A stretch of DNA of 64,000 nt from Pontibacillus yanchengensis (GTDB lineage Bacteria; Bacillota; Bacilli; Bacillales; BH030062): assembly GCF_009856295.1 (NCBI RefSeq), contig NZ_WMEU01000005.1, forward strand, positions 186,001 to 250,000. The letters are read 5' to 3'. Every line of letters starts with the position of its first letter. Position 1 is the stretch's first letter. Both the position numbers and the translations under genes were made by a program. The notes below the pieces were generated by a model that saw nothing but the letters and a program-made list of their open reading frames with translations, did no database searches and was not told the origin of the DNA. Positions 44,283 to 52,716 of the stretch are shown piece after piece.

Positions 44283-45043
44283 AAATTTTTGGCGATTTTA
44301 GCTGTGATAGAACTTGGAAGGAACTTTGCTAGGACGGCTCCAACAGCGTTTGATCTTCCTGGGATGATAATGCGTTGGCCTTTTTGAAAGCCTTCAAACC
44401 CAGCTTTAGCTACGACGGAAGCACTCATTGCCGAAGCGGCGAGTTTCATTTTTTCACCACGAGCTGTCTTAAAGAAGTTCGTTTCAGTTGCTCCAGGGCA
44501 TAGTGTGGTGATGTTAACTCCTGTCCCTTTTAGTTCCCCGGCAAGACCTTCTGAGAAGGAGAGGACGTAGGCTTTAGATGCATAATAGACAGACATGCCT
44601 GGCCCAGGCTGGAACGCAGCTGTACTTGCAACGTTTAATATACCAGCCGGTTCTCCTTTATTAGCGAGCTTTTTCATCTCAGGTAAGAACCAATACGTAA
44701 GATCCGTTAATGTGGTCATATTCACTTGCATCATGTCTTGCTGTTCCTGTAGGGAAAGCTTATCAAATGAACCGGTTAACCCAAATCCAGCATTATTAAC
44801 TAGAACGTTAACATGTATATCTTTACTATCCAGCTCCTTGTACAGTTCTTCTGCAGAATGGGGTTGAGAGAGATCTTTCGGTACAATTGTTACGTCCACA
44901 TGTTCTAGTTCATTTTGTAGCTCTTGTAATTTCACTTCATTTCGAGCTGTTACGATTAGATTATATCCATTAGCAGCAAATAGACGAGCAAATTCATAAC
45001 CTAATCCACTAGATGCACCCGTAATAAGAGCAGTTGGTTTCAA
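44264..45043 (-). CDS. Short-chain dehydrogenase/reductase
   Basis: 259 residues, classical SDR. The NAD(P) motif is TGASSGLG, then NNAGFG, the catalytic Ser in NVASTAAF and the Tyr-Lys pair in YYASKAYV. An Arg after the second strand (TARNE) suggests NADP(H). The substrate is unknown. It stands alone with a terminator at its 3' end. Confidence 0.9.
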   Translation of the reverse strand: MKPTALITGASSGLGYEFARLFAANGYNLIVTARNEVKLQELQNELEHVDVTIVPKDLSQPHSAEELYKELDSKDIHVNVLVNNAGFGLTGSFDKLSLQEQQDMMQVNMTTLTDLTYWFLPEMKKLANKGEPAGILNVASTAAFQPGPGMSVYYASKAYVLSFSEGLAGELKGTGVNITTLCPGATETNFFKTARGEKMKLAASAMSASVVAKAGFEGFQKGQRIIIPGRSNAVGAVLAKFLPSSITAKIAKNLNSTDS

Positions 45044-45136
45044 GTAGAGTCACCTCATCATATATTGTAAGTATGTTTAAGTAGTTAAACCATAAAACAC
45101 CGATGTGAAAAAGTCAAAAGATGCCGGTTTTAGGTA

Positions 45137-45180
45137 AAAAAGCGCCACCATTATAATTAGTTATAACAGTGGCGTTTTTC
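45137..45180 (-). terminator. Terminator after the arsenic-locus flavoprotein
   Basis: AAGCGCCAC pairs with GTGGCGTTT across an AT-rich loop, with T runs at both ends. It could serve both strands. Confidence 0.75.
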
Positions 45181-45231
45181 TTAGATACGAACATGATGAT
45201 AGTTTTGTTATCAAAATAATAACAGTAACCT

Positions 45232-46509
45232 TTAACAACAACTTCCTTGTGAAGACTTCGTATTAAATAAATTCCCCGAATTACATACGCCTGTTTCAGG
45301 AAGGTTTAAGTGAACTTCTTTTGCACGATCAAAATCACCTGATAAATAGGCTACAACAGAACGAGCCTGTTCATAACCAGTGGCTAATAGAAAGGTAGGT
45401 GCTCTGCCGTAACTTTTCGCACCGATAATATAAAAGTTCGGCTCAGGCTGACGAAGTTCTTTTTCCCCATGAGCTCGCACTGTTCCGCAACTATGAATGT
45501 TCGGATCAATTAATTCTGCTAATTCCGGAACTGATTCAAGTGTTGGATCAAATGTATAACGAAGTTCACGGACAAAGTCGAATGTAGGTCTGGCTCCTGT
45601 AGTCGAAACTATTTCATCAACTTCTTCTATTGTCGTTTCATCTCCGTTTACTTCCCCATGTATGGTTAAGGTTTGATCCTCTTGTGTAATGGACCGTACA
45701 ATCATAGGTGTATGCACATTCACTTGACCGCTATCTATGAGTTCCTGGATTTTTGTCCCCAAAGCACCACGACCTGGCAGGGCATCATCTTCCATCCCAC
45801 CATAGGTTTCACGTACATCTTTTTTTCGTAATAGCCAGTGCAACTCTGTATCAGGAAGCTCTGCTAGATCGAGTAAGGTATTAATAGCGGAGTGGCCACT
45901 TCCCACTATCACTACTTTTTTACCTTCGTAACGTTTGCGTTCTGTATTTAAAACATCAGGTATGCCATATCTAATAGAGTTGGATGTTTCCTCTTCACCT
46001 TCCGCACGAATGCCACCAGCTCCAACTGGGTTTGGATTTTGCCAGGTGCCTGTTGCATCGATTACTGCTCTAGCTTCATACGTTTCATTACTATGTTCTT
46101 TTTGGACTTGAATAACGAAAGGGGCTTGCTCACGATTAGCCGTTTTTACTTTATCAAATCCTTTGCGGGTAATCGCATGGACCTTACTGTTCACATGAAT
46201 ATATGGCTTCATTTCAGGTAAGCTCGCTAGTGGAATCAAGTAATCATCCACAATTTCTTTACCGTAAGGCAGTCTTTCCTCATCTGGAAGAGAAATGGCA
46301 TGCATTTTTAATAATTCTTTAGCCGCACTATCCATATTGTACTTCCATGGAGAGAAGAGTCTCACATGGCCGTAATCTAAGAAGTTTGTTCCTATTTGAT
46401 TACCAGATTCAAACAGAATAAACGGTTGATTTTGTTGGCTAAGTTGAGCGGCAGCTGCGAGTCCGATTGGACCACCACCGATAATAGCTACAGGTAAATT
46501 TGTATTCAT
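45232..46509 (-). CDS. arsO: FAD/NAD(P)-dependent flavoprotein of the arsenic locus (ArsO-like)
   Basis: 425 residues from ATG 46509, with AAGGAGG before it. The open frame extends far upstream, but that part lies inside repeat copy E. FAD motif GGGPIG is at the N-terminus and a second dinucleotide motif GSGHSA lies near residue 200, followed by DLAELPDTELHWLLR. The overall form is that of flavin monooxygenases (ornithine/Baeyer-Villiger-like). The C-terminus ends in Cys residues (GVCNSGN ... GSCC), which could bind As(III). It has its own ArsR-like operator. Similar flavoproteins occur in other ars operons, with roles not settled. Confidence 0.8.
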   Translation of the reverse strand: MNTNLPVAIIGGGPIGLAAAAQLSQQNQPFILFESGNQIGTNFLDYGHVRLFSPWKYNMDSAAKELLKMHAISLPDEERLPYGKEIVDDYLIPLASLPEMKPYIHVNSKVHAITRKGFDKVKTANREQAPFVIQVQKEHSNETYEARAVIDATGTWQNPNPVGAGGIRAEGEEETSNSIRYGIPDVLNTERKRYEGKKVVIVGSGHSAINTLLDLAELPDTELHWLLRKKDVRETYGGMEDDALPGRGALGTKIQELIDSGQVNVHTPMIVRSITQEDQTLTIHGEVNGDETTIEEVDEIVSTTGARPTFDFVRELRYTFDPTLESVPELAELIDPNIHSCGTVRAHGEKELRQPEPNFYIIGAKSYGRAPTFLLATGYEQARSVVAYLSGDFDRAKEVHLNLPETGVCNSGNLFNTKSSQGSCC

Positions 46510-46528
46510 TGAATATCCTCCTTCATTA

Positions 46529-46544
46529 ATCAAAAAAATTTGAT
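46529..46544 (-). promoter_or_regulatory. ArsR-like operator before the flavoprotein gene
   Basis: ATCAAA-AAAA-TTTGAT lies 20 bp upstream of ATG 46509. The same half-sites occur at 47172 before the first arsR. Confidence 0.7.
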
Positions 46545-46551
46545 ATAAAAA

Positions 46552-46795
46552 GAAAAGCTCGGGGCACCCGGTTAGCGACGTACAAACTGCTGCCCACAGG
46601 ACGTGGGTTGGTTCGATGTTGCTGCATGATGCAGCGATCTTAATCGAACCTCCATCACTCCAAAACTTCCTCCCGCATGAGATAAAGGAAACACGGAGAG
46701 CGATAGCAATCCGATGTTGACTTATCGTAAGGAGGAGCTGGAAGTTTGCTAGTCGCTGGGCGCTGGAGCTAGACATGTAAGCGCCAGAACTTATA
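46552..46795 (-). repeat. Dispersed hairpin repeat (copy E), minus orientation
   Basis: Reverse complement of the other copies throughout: CACCCGGTTAGCGACGTAC, CCCAC-GTGGG, GGTTCGATGTTGCTGCATGATGCAGC, AATCGAACCTCC, then GATGTTGACTTATCG and AGTCGCTGGGCGCTGGAGCT. It separates arsR from the flavoprotein gene. Two hairpin modules are present. Confidence 0.85.
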
Positions 46796-46813
46796 CTTAC
46801 TTTGCTTATAAGA

Positions 46814-46844
46814 CAGACCAAAAGTAGTTCACTAGTTTGGTCTG
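46814..46844 (-). terminator. Hairpin at the 3' end of the first arsR
   Basis: CAGACCAAA pairs perfectly with TTTGGTCTG. The stop codon lies in the loop. The T-tract is weak. Confidence 0.6.
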
Positions 46845-47149
46845 AATAAACAGCAAAGGTCTTCAGAAAGGATGGAATTGACTACGGTTTCATTGATCCA
46901 GTAGTAACTCCAAGTGCCTTTGGTTTCTTTATGGATAAATCCCGCTTTATACAAAATCTTCAAATGGTAAGAGAGTTTTGACTGTGGTAGGTTTACTTCA
47001 ACCTCCAAGTCACACACACATGTCTTTCCATTTCTCGTTAAGATGTTCATGATAAGTAATCGTTTCTCATCAGCCAGTGCTTTAAATTGGTGTACATAAG
47101 AAGCAAAATCAATATTTTCATTAGGTTGGATAATAGGCAATTCTTTCAC
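46832..47149 (-). CDS. arsR: ArsR-family metalloregulator (first)
   Basis: 105 residues from GTG 47149, which has AAAGAGG 9 nt before it; upstream in-frame ATGs lack such a site. A winged helix (LPQSKLSYHLKILYKAGFI) follows the metal motif TCVCDL (Cys44, Cys46), and Cys99-Cys100 lie near the end. As(III) or Sb(III) binding should release it from DNA. Inverted ATCAA/TTGAT sites lie directly upstream. It is divergent from the second arsR. Confidence 0.88.
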   Translation of the reverse strand: MKELPIIQPNENIDFASYVHQFKALADEKRLLIMNILTRNGKTCVCDLEVEVNLPQSKLSYHLKILYKAGFIHKETKGTWSYYWINETVVNSILSEDLCCLFRPN

Positions 47150-47171
47150 TATAATCAGCCTCTTTCTATTC

Positions 47172-47187
47172 ATCAAAATTATTTGAT
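47172..47187. promoter_or_regulatory. ArsR-like operator (arsR1 promoter)
   Basis: ATCAAA-ATTA-TTTGAT, same half-sites as at 46529. Confidence 0.7.
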
Positions 47188-47228
47188 TAATATCTATGAT
47201 ACAGAAATACATAAGAAATGCAACTTAA

Positions 47229-47249
47229 TTCATCAAAAAAATTGATGAA
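47229..47249. promoter_or_regulatory. Third ATCAA/TTGAT operator
   Basis: TTCATCAA and TTGATGAA separated by five A. It lies in the divergent arsR-arsR region. Confidence 0.65.
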
Positions 47250-47286
47250 ATTTTGTATTGAAAAAATGTAAGTATATATTTATTAT

Positions 47287-47308
47287 TATATAAGCATATA
47301 CTTATATA
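47287..47308. promoter_or_regulatory. Operator of the second arsR
   Basis: TATATAAG-CATATA-CTTATATA is a perfect inverted repeat just before the arsR-arsB-arsC genes. Its half-sites differ from the ATCAA/TTGAT sites. Confidence 0.7.
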
Positions 47309-47325
47309 AAAAGAAGGTGTTCCTG

Positions 47326-47670
47326 TTGGAGAAAACGGTTCTATCGATTAAAGATGCCTCTCAAGTGTTAAAGTTGCTTGGTGATCAAACTCGTTTGACG
47401 ATTATAGGCTTACTGAAAAATAACGAATGCTGCGTTTGCGAATTCGTAGAAATATTAGATATGTCTCAACCAGCCATAAGTCAGCACTTGCGAAAATTAA
47501 GAGATGCAGGCTTAGTAAAAGAACAACGTAAGGGTCATTGGATGTTTTACTCCTTGAATCAGGAAGACGATTCTTTCGCCCTTATTTCTGAAGTATTGGA
47601 ACACATACCAGATCAAAAGGAAAAACTTATTCAACTAGAACAGAGTGGAAAACGAATTTGTTGTGATTAA
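47326..47670 (+). CDS. arsR: ArsR-family metalloregulator (second)
   Basis: 114 residues from TTG 47326, with AGAAGGTG about 6 nt before it; GTG 47317 lies within that site. The winged helix is MSQPAISQHLRKLRDAGLV. The metal site is ECCVCEF (Cys35, 36, 38), with Cys112-Cys113 at the end. It should repress its own operon with arsB and arsC until As(III) binds. It is only distantly similar to the divergent first ArsR and has a different operator. Confidence 0.9.
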   Translation: MEKTVLSIKDASQVLKLLGDQTRLTIIGLLKNNECCVCEFVEILDMSQPAISQHLRKLRDAGLVKEQRKGHWMFYSLNQEDDSFALISEVLEHIPDQKEKLIQLEQSGKRICCD

Positions 47671-47687
47671 AAGGGGGAGAATGAGGT

Positions 47688-48980
47688 TTGTCTGTTTTAT
47701 TAGCTGTATCGATTTTTATACTGACACTCGTATTTGTCATTTGGCAGCCTAGGAATTTAGGAATTGGCTGGTCAGCATGTACGGGTGCAATCCTAGCTTT
47801 ACTTGCAGGAGTTGTTGATTTTCAAGACGTAGCTACCGTAACGGGAATTGTTTGGAATGCTACACTCGCGTTTGTTGCTATTATTATTATTTCATTGATT
47901 CTTGATGAGATTGGTTTTTTTGAATGGGCTGCTTTACATATGGCACGTCTATCGAACGGAAATGGTTTTAAGATGTTCATTTATATTTCGTTGCTAGGAG
48001 CTGCTGTAGCTGCATTATTCGCAAATGATGGTGCAGCCTTAATCCTGACTCCGATTGTACTCGCAATGGTTCGGGCATTGAACTTTAAGGAACGGATGAT
48101 ATTTCCGTTTATTATGGCAAGTGGTTTTATAGCCGATACTACATCGTTGCCACTCGTTGTGAGTAACCTCGTGAATATTGTATCGGCAGACTTCTTTGAT
48201 ATTGGTTTCCTAGAGTATGCGTCACGCATGATGATCCCGAACCTTTTCTCATTAGGGGCAAGTATTCTAGTACTCTATCTTTATTTTAGAAAAGATATTC
48301 CAAGTGAGTATGATGTGAATCAGGTGAAAACACCTGCTGACGCAATTAAGGACATAAAAATGTTCCACCTATCGTGGTGGGTATTAGGCGTTCTACTTAT
48401 CGGATATTTCGCTAGCGAATTTTTCGCGTTACCTGTATCGATTATTGCCGGTGTTGTCGCGATTTTCTTCTTGTTAATGGCCCGCCGAAGTGCTGCCGTT
48501 GAAACCACAACGGTTGTAAAAGGTGCACCTTGGGCGATCGTGTTTTTCTCTATTGGTATGTATGTCGTCGTGTATGGCTTACGGAATGTTGGTCTGACGG
48601 ACGTACTAGCAAATGTTATTGAAGCAGCTGCCAATCAAGGGCTTTTTGTAGGAACCATTTCAATGGGTTTCATCGCGGCTATTCTTTCATCTATTATGAA
48701 TAACATGCCGACTGTGATGATTGATGCACTAGCCATTGCTGATTCCAATACGAGTGGTGTGATGAAAGAAGGACTTATCTACGCCAACGTAATCGGAAGT
48801 GACTTAGGACCGAAGATTACACCAATTGGATCACTAGCAACACTGTTATGGTTACACGTTTTATCTCAAAAAGGAGTCAAAATATCCTGGGGATACTACT
48901 TTAAAATAGGAGTTATTCTAACTGTACCAACCTTACTCATTACGCTAATAGGTCTGTATCTGACGCTATTGCTACTATAA
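47688..48980 (+). CDS. arsB: Arsenite efflux permease
   Basis: 430 residues, ArsB/NhaD ion transporter fold with about 11-12 membrane segments. Family phrases are [54 protein letters not shown] and [11 protein letters not shown]. It exports As(III)/Sb(III) driven by the proton motive force. The start is TTG 47688, preceded by AAGGGGGAGAATGAGG; the nearby ATG is out of frame. No arsA ATPase is present. Confidence 0.93.
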   Translation: MSVLLAVSIFILTLVFVIWQPRNLGIGWSACTGAILALLAGVVDFQDVATVTGIVWNATLAFVAIIIISLILDEIGFFEWAALHMARLSNGNGFKMFIYISLLGAAVAALFANDGAALILTPIVLAMVRALNFKERMIFPFIMASGFIADTTSLPLVVSNLVNIVSADFFDIGFLEYASRMMIPNLFSLGASILVLYLYFRKDIPSEYDVNQVKTPADAIKDIKMFHLSWWVLGVLLIGYFASEFFALPVSIIAGVVAIFFLLMARRSAAVETTTVVKGAPWAIVFFSIGMYVVVYGLRNVGLTDVLANVIEAAANQGLFVGTISMGFIAAILSSIMNNMPTVMIDALAIADSNTSGVMKEGLIYANVIGSDLGPKITPIGSLATLLWLHVLSQKGVKISWGYYFKIGVILTVPTLLITLIGLYLTLLLL

Positions 48981-49009
48981 TTTATACAACATAAGGAGCT
49001 TGATACGTT

Positions 49010-49435
49010 ATGACAAATCAAAAACCAGTACTTTACTTTCTATGCACAGGGAACTCTTGCCGTAGTCAAATGGCGGAAGCATGGGGCAAATATTATTTAG
49101 GCGATAAATGGGATGTTAAGAGCGCAGGTATCGAAGCTCACGGATTGAATCCCAATGCCGTCAAAGCTATGAAAGAAGTCGACATGGATATTTCAGAGCA
49201 AGAATCAGATATTATCGATCAAGAGGTTTTAAATAACGCTGAATTCGTTGTTACCCTTTGCGGTGATGCACGTGATAAATGTCCAATCACACCAACACAT
49301 GTACGTAATGAACACTGGGGATTTGACGACCCAGCTAAAGCAGAAGGAACAGACGAAGAAAAGTGGGATGTTTTTCAGCGAGTTCGTGATGAGATAGGAG
49401 AGCGTATTAAGACGTTTGCAGAGACAGGGAAATAG
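49010..49435 (+). CDS. arsC: Arsenate reductase, thioredoxin-coupled (LMW-phosphatase type)
   Basis: 141 residues. The P-loop is LCTGNSCRS (Cys12, Cys17). The redox pair is in [12 protein letters not shown] (Cys84, Cys91), completing the three-cysteine relay of the B. subtilis/S. aureus type. It reduces As(V) to As(III), which ArsB exports. AAGGAGC precedes the ATG. A strong terminator follows. Confidence 0.95.
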   Translation: MTNQKPVLYFLCTGNSCRSQMAEAWGKYYLGDKWDVKSAGIEAHGLNPNAVKAMKEVDMDISEQESDIIDQEVLNNAEFVVTLCGDARDKCPITPTHVRNEHWGFDDPAKAEGTDEEKWDVFQRVRDEIGERIKTFAETGK

Positions 49436-49444
49436 GTGAATGTG

Positions 49445-49475
49445 GAGTGCTCTTCTTTTTAGAGGAGCACTCTTC
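49445..49475 (+). terminator. Terminator of the arsR-arsB-arsC operon
   Basis: GAGTGCTCTTC pairs with GAGGAGCACTC around TTTTTA, with TTCTTT behind. Confidence 0.85.
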
Positions 49476-49556
49476 TTTATAGAGTGATTTAAATTTTCAT
49501 TCTTCATCCATAACAGATAAACTGTACTACAATACATAATAAAGAGAGGGATGAGC

Positions 49557-49880
49557 ATGCAAGCAATTGTTTTGTTTATATTAGCAGGTATAGCAGAAAT
49601 TGGGGGAGGATACTTAATGTGGCTATGGCTTCGTGAAGGAGCTTCCTGGCAGTATGGTTTGGCAGGTGCAATCATTATTGTCCTATATGGTATTATCCCT
49701 ACTTTTCAATCATTTCCGGATTTCGGACGAGTGTACGCTGCTTATGGTGGAGTATTTGTGATTCTATCATTGTTATGGGGGTGGGGAATCGACCAGAAAA
49801 CGCCAGATATGTATGATTGGATAGGGGGAATCATTTGCTTAATTGGGGTGAGCGTGATTTTATGGGCACCACGTACATAA
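49557..49880 (+). CDS. ynfA: YnfA/UPF0060-family small membrane protein
   Basis: 107 residues from ATG 49557; AGAGAGGG lies 6 nt before it, while the in-frame ATG 49551 is too close. There are four membrane helices. Family phrases are [35 protein letters not shown] and [12 protein letters not shown]. The fold is like small multidrug-resistance and other DMT carriers. The function is not settled. It follows the arsenic operon but has its own start region. Confidence 0.92.
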   Translation: MQAIVLFILAGIAEIGGGYLMWLWLREGASWQYGLAGAIIIVLYGIIPTFQSFPDFGRVYAAYGGVFVILSLLWGWGIDQKTPDMYDWIGGIICLIGVSVILWAPRT

Positions 49881-49888
49881 AAAAACCA

Positions 49889-50106
49889 GTCAACATCGAA
49901 TCACTTGCGCTCTTCGTGTTTCCTTTATCTCATGTGGGATCAGGTGAAGTTCGGGGTTGAGGGAGGTTTGATCAAAATCGCTGCATCGTGCAGCAACATC
50001 GAACTGACCTACCTCCTGTAGGCCCGCCTCACGCAACAACATCGAACCAACCCACGTCCTGTGGGCAGCAGTTTGTACGTCGCTAAACGGGCGCCCCGAG
50101 CTTTTG
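49889..50106 (+). repeat. Dispersed hairpin repeat (copy F), left end missing, three modules
   Basis: It starts at GTCAACATCGAATCAC, so the AGCTCCAGCGCCCAGCGACT end is absent. GCTGCATCGTGCAGC, CCTACCTCCTGTAGG and CCCACGTCCTGTGGG follow, separated by AACATCGAAC. It ends at ACGTCGCTAAACGGGCGCC and GCTTTTGTTCTT. Confidence 0.85.
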
Positions 50107-50109
50107 TTC

Positions 50110-50886
50110 TTAAGCAGCTAATTCTTTTTTCTTGAAAATAAACACCGATAACACAAGAAGTATGGCGCTTAGTAGGATGGTTAGAAGTGTCGTGATCCAC
50201 ATATCAGTAGGCAATGTTCCACTGTTCAGGAATGTTTGGATGTATAAGTGAATTTGCGGCGGGAGCCATTCGAATTGACTTTTGAATATCCCGTTGATGG
50301 AACTTAATACAATGACCGAGGTTACAGATAAGAAGCCTACTAGTCCAGGTACTCGAAATAGTGTATTTAGAAAGACGGATATGGTGATGACCAATACATA
50401 CCAGACGCTGTGAAATAGAAAGCCTGTCATGGCATGAGAAAATGGTAGATCTCCAAATAGAATATTGATATAATACCAGCTTGCTATGAGACCTAGAAAA
50501 GAACTAGTTAACACTAATAAAAGTGTGCTCGCCCATTTAGCGGTAATATAATTGGTATAACTAACAGGTTTAACGAGTATCAGCTCGATTACGCCACTTT
50601 TTCGTTCACTAGAAATAAGCCCCATCGACATGATTAAAATAAGTAACAATCCCATTAGATTATATTGAGAAATACTACTCATAAATGCTTGCTCTGGTGT
50701 AGGAGTGGGGATGTTGATTTCAGCACCTTCAGGTAAATCGCCAAACTGCTCCAACAAGACAGGAGTATAATAGGAAGTAATAGGATCCATAATCGCCAGA
50801 AGTATAAATACAATCGGTACCCATACCCACTTTAAGCTTCGCCAATTTTCAAGTAATTCTTTTTGAAAAATTGTCCACCACTGCAT
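50110..50886 (-). CDS. yxlG: ABC-2 type permease, YxlG-like
   Basis: 258 residues with six membrane segments. SSERKSGVIELILVKPVSYTNYITAKW is the typical ABC-2 loop. Its start overlaps the ATPase stop by one base (TAATG). The order E-F-G and the sizes match B. subtilis yxlE-yxlF-yxlG, where the genes belong to the sigY operon. The transported substrate is unknown. No sigY, yxlC or yxlD is present here. Confidence 0.8.
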   Translation of the reverse strand: MQWWTIFQKELLENWRSLKWVWVPIVFILLAIMDPITSYYTPVLLEQFGDLPEGAEINIPTPTPEQAFMSSISQYNLMGLLLILIMSMGLISSERKSGVIELILVKPVSYTNYITAKWASTLLLVLTSSFLGLIASWYYINILFGDLPFSHAMTGFLFHSVWYVLVITISVFLNTLFRVPGLVGFLSVTSVIVLSSINGIFKSQFEWLPPQIHLYIQTFLNSGTLPTDMWITTLLTILLSAILLVLSVFIFKKKELAA

Positions 50887-51794
50887 TACTGCTTCACCAC
50901 TTTCATAAATAAGTCTTCTAAAGACGTGCGACTCACCTCAAAGTGAGTAATAGGCCAATTTTGTTCCGCAGCTAATTGTAAAATCGCAGATCTAGCTTGG
51001 TCTGTGTTATGGGTGTTGATAGTTAAATGTTTCCCTTCTTTAAGTACGTTTTCGACTGACTCAAGTGATTCTATGTCTTCTGCATATGTATCACTGTTTT
51101 GAGAGAAGGAGACTTTTAGTTTCGTAGCCTCCTGAGTGAATTGTAGATCATCTAGTCTTCCGGATTCCACAATCTCTCCATTATGCATTAGCAACAGTTC
51201 ATCACTCACTTCTTCCGCGTCACTTAAAATGTGCGTAGAAAAAAGAATAGTCGTTCCCTTTTTGATATCCTCTAATAAATTCAATACTTCCCGACGGCCA
51301 ATTGGGTCTAAAGCTGAAACAGGTTCATCTAGAATAAGCAACTTAGGCTGATGAATCATCGCTTGAGCAATTCCGAGTCGTTGCTTCATCCCTCCTGAAT
51401 ACTTGCTGATACGACGATTTTTGGCATCAGCTATTCCAACTTTTTCGAGCAACACTTCAGCTCGATTACTCGCATCCTTTTTAGATAAATGGGCTAGTCT
51501 ACCTACATAAACAAGAAACTCTTTACCAGTCATCCAGTAATGAAAGACAGGATGCTGGGGGAGATACCCAATCACTTCGCGAATATCCGAATGAGCAGGG
51601 TGCCCTTCGAATACAATAGATCCACTCGTCGGTTTCATCAAACCTGCAAGCATGCGCAGTGTAGTCGTCTTCCCAGCACCATTCGGCCCAAGCAAGGAAA
51701 TACAATTCCCTTTCTCTAATTCAAAAGCTATATCATGAACTACATCTGTCTTATCAAAACGCTTCGTTAATCCAGAAACAGATACAAATGCCAT
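50886..51794 (-). CDS. yxlF: ABC transporter ATPase, YxlF-like
   Basis: 302 residues. Walker A is GPNGAGKTT, the signature is YSGGMKQR, Walker B is LLILDEPVSALD and the switch is STHILSDAEE. The C-terminal ~80 residues form the usual ABC-2 accessory part. AAGGAGA precedes the ATG. It lies between the YxlE-like and YxlG-like genes with almost no spacing, so all three form one operon. Confidence 0.85.
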   Translation of the reverse strand: MAFVSVSGLTKRFDKTDVVHDIAFELEKGNCISLLGPNGAGKTTTLRMLAGLMKPTSGSIVFEGHPAHSDIREVIGYLPQHPVFHYWMTGKEFLVYVGRLAHLSKKDASNRAEVLLEKVGIADAKNRRISKYSGGMKQRLGIAQAMIHQPKLLILDEPVSALDPIGRREVLNLLEDIKKGTTILFSTHILSDAEEVSDELLLMHNGEIVESGRLDDLQFTQEATKLKVSFSQNSDTYAEDIESLESVENVLKEGKHLTINTHNTDQARSAILQLAAEQNWPITHFEVSRTSLEDLFMKVVKQ

Positions 51795-51795
51795 T

Positions 51796-52023
51796 TTATT
51801 GCGGTCTCCTTCCGATAATGAAGTACACTACAGGGCCAACTAGGTTAAACCCTAAAATAATAATAAGCCATAACCATTTGGGGCCATTCGTTTCCTCTCT
51901 CCTAATCAAATCAACAATGGCGACAGTAAGTAGGATAAGTTCAAGAATTAAAACCGGTATAATTAGCTTCCAAGGAATCATATCAAAAAACTCAGCCAGC
52001 TCAGGGAATTGGGCAGTATCCAT
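51796..52023 (-). CDS. yxlE: Small membrane protein, PLDc_N family (YxlE-like)
   Basis: 75 residues from ATG 52023, with AAGGAGG 6 nt away. Two membrane helices flank REETNGPKWLWLIIILGFNLVG; VVYFIIGRR ends it. This is the phospholipase-D-nuclease N-terminal domain pattern. In B. subtilis the homologue YxlE is encoded in the sigY operon, where small membrane proteins restrain sigma-Y. Here its sigma factor is absent, so it more likely acts with the ABC pair. Confidence 0.82.
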   Translation of the reverse strand: MDTAQFPELAEFFDMIPWKLIIPVLILELILLTVAIVDLIRREETNGPKWLWLIIILGFNLVGPVVYFIIGRRPQ

Positions 52024-52126
52024 ATACAACCTCCTTATAAATCCATTCTATATAATATGACGATTGAGGGAGGTAATAGTTTACTACAAATGAAAATTTT
52101 TCTAAAAACAGTAGAACAGATAGTAG

Positions 52127-52155
52127 TTGCAAGAAAAGTAGCAAAATTGTATAAT
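52127..52155 (+). promoter_or_regulatory. Promoter of tRNA-Ala
   Basis: TTGCAA (52127-52132) and TATAAT (52150-52155) are spaced by exactly 17 bp, 21 bp before the tRNA. Confidence 0.8.
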
Positions 52156-52176
52156 ACTCTCATGACATTCTTATCC

Positions 52177-52249
52177 GGGGCATTAGCTCAGTTGGGAGAG
52201 CGCCTGGCTGGCAGCCATGAGGTCGCCGGTTCGAGCCCGGCATGCTCCA
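52177..52249 (+). tRNA. tRNA-Ala (anticodon GGC)
   Basis: 73 bases fold into a full cloverleaf. Acceptor GGGGCAT/ATGCTCC contains the G3-U70 pair that marks alanine tRNAs. D-arm is GCTC/GAGC, the anticodon loop is CTGGCAG (GGC), and the T-arm is GCCGG-TTCGAGC-CCGGC. The anticodon stem CCTGG/CCATG has one C-U mismatch where A or G would be expected. CCA is not encoded. Confidence 0.92.
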
Positions 52250-52255
52250 TATCCT

Positions 52256-52289
52256 CAAACCTTTTGTCTCTCAAGGGGTTTGTTTTTTT
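52256..52289 (+). terminator. Terminator of tRNA-Ala
   Basis: CAAACC-TTTG pairs with CAAG-GGTTTG, followed by seven T. Confidence 0.88.
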
Positions 52290-52716
52290 ATTCCTCAGTT
52301 AGAAGTTTCTCCTTTAATCAGATGTTCACAGAAGTTCACATTTTATCTTGTGGGTGTTTGTTCTTACTTTCCATTTCTTCCTCAAAATCCAGTATGTTGA
52401 AAGATTTTAAACAAGAACTTGAGAATACTGCTAATCGTCTTGTCAGTCCCCGCCCTTTCTTAGGATAATAAAAGGAGTAAGAGTGAGCACTCCTACTCCT
52501 AACAATTGGCTTACAACCGATTTTCTAGCTCAAAGTCATAATACAGAACATCTCAAGTCTCCCGTTTGAGGGCGCTAACCTGGATGAAGAGAAAAAATAA
52601 CTGCTATTTTATCCGTGAATTAAGCGCCAATTACAAGTAAATCTCGTGTCGAGAAAGTAACGTGTGCCTAAAATTAAGTAGTTCGTCCTTATTTATTAAA
52701 TGTGTTTTAACCTCCA
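52290..52716. other. Intergenic region with one hairpin
   Basis: No supportable gene. AGGAGTA-GAGTG pairs with CACTC-TACTCCT at 52473-52500, and on the minus strand TTTTATT follows, so it may end the peroxiredoxin transcript. Nothing else is evident. Confidence 0.5.

Noticed and set aside
46510..46821. N-terminal extension of the arsenic flavoprotein frame
   Set aside because: It is encoded by repeat copy E and lacks a ribosome site. The strong AAGGAGG and FAD motif place the start at 46509.
52217..52468. Open frame starting inside tRNA-Ala
   Set aside because: It begins in the tRNA and crosses its terminator.
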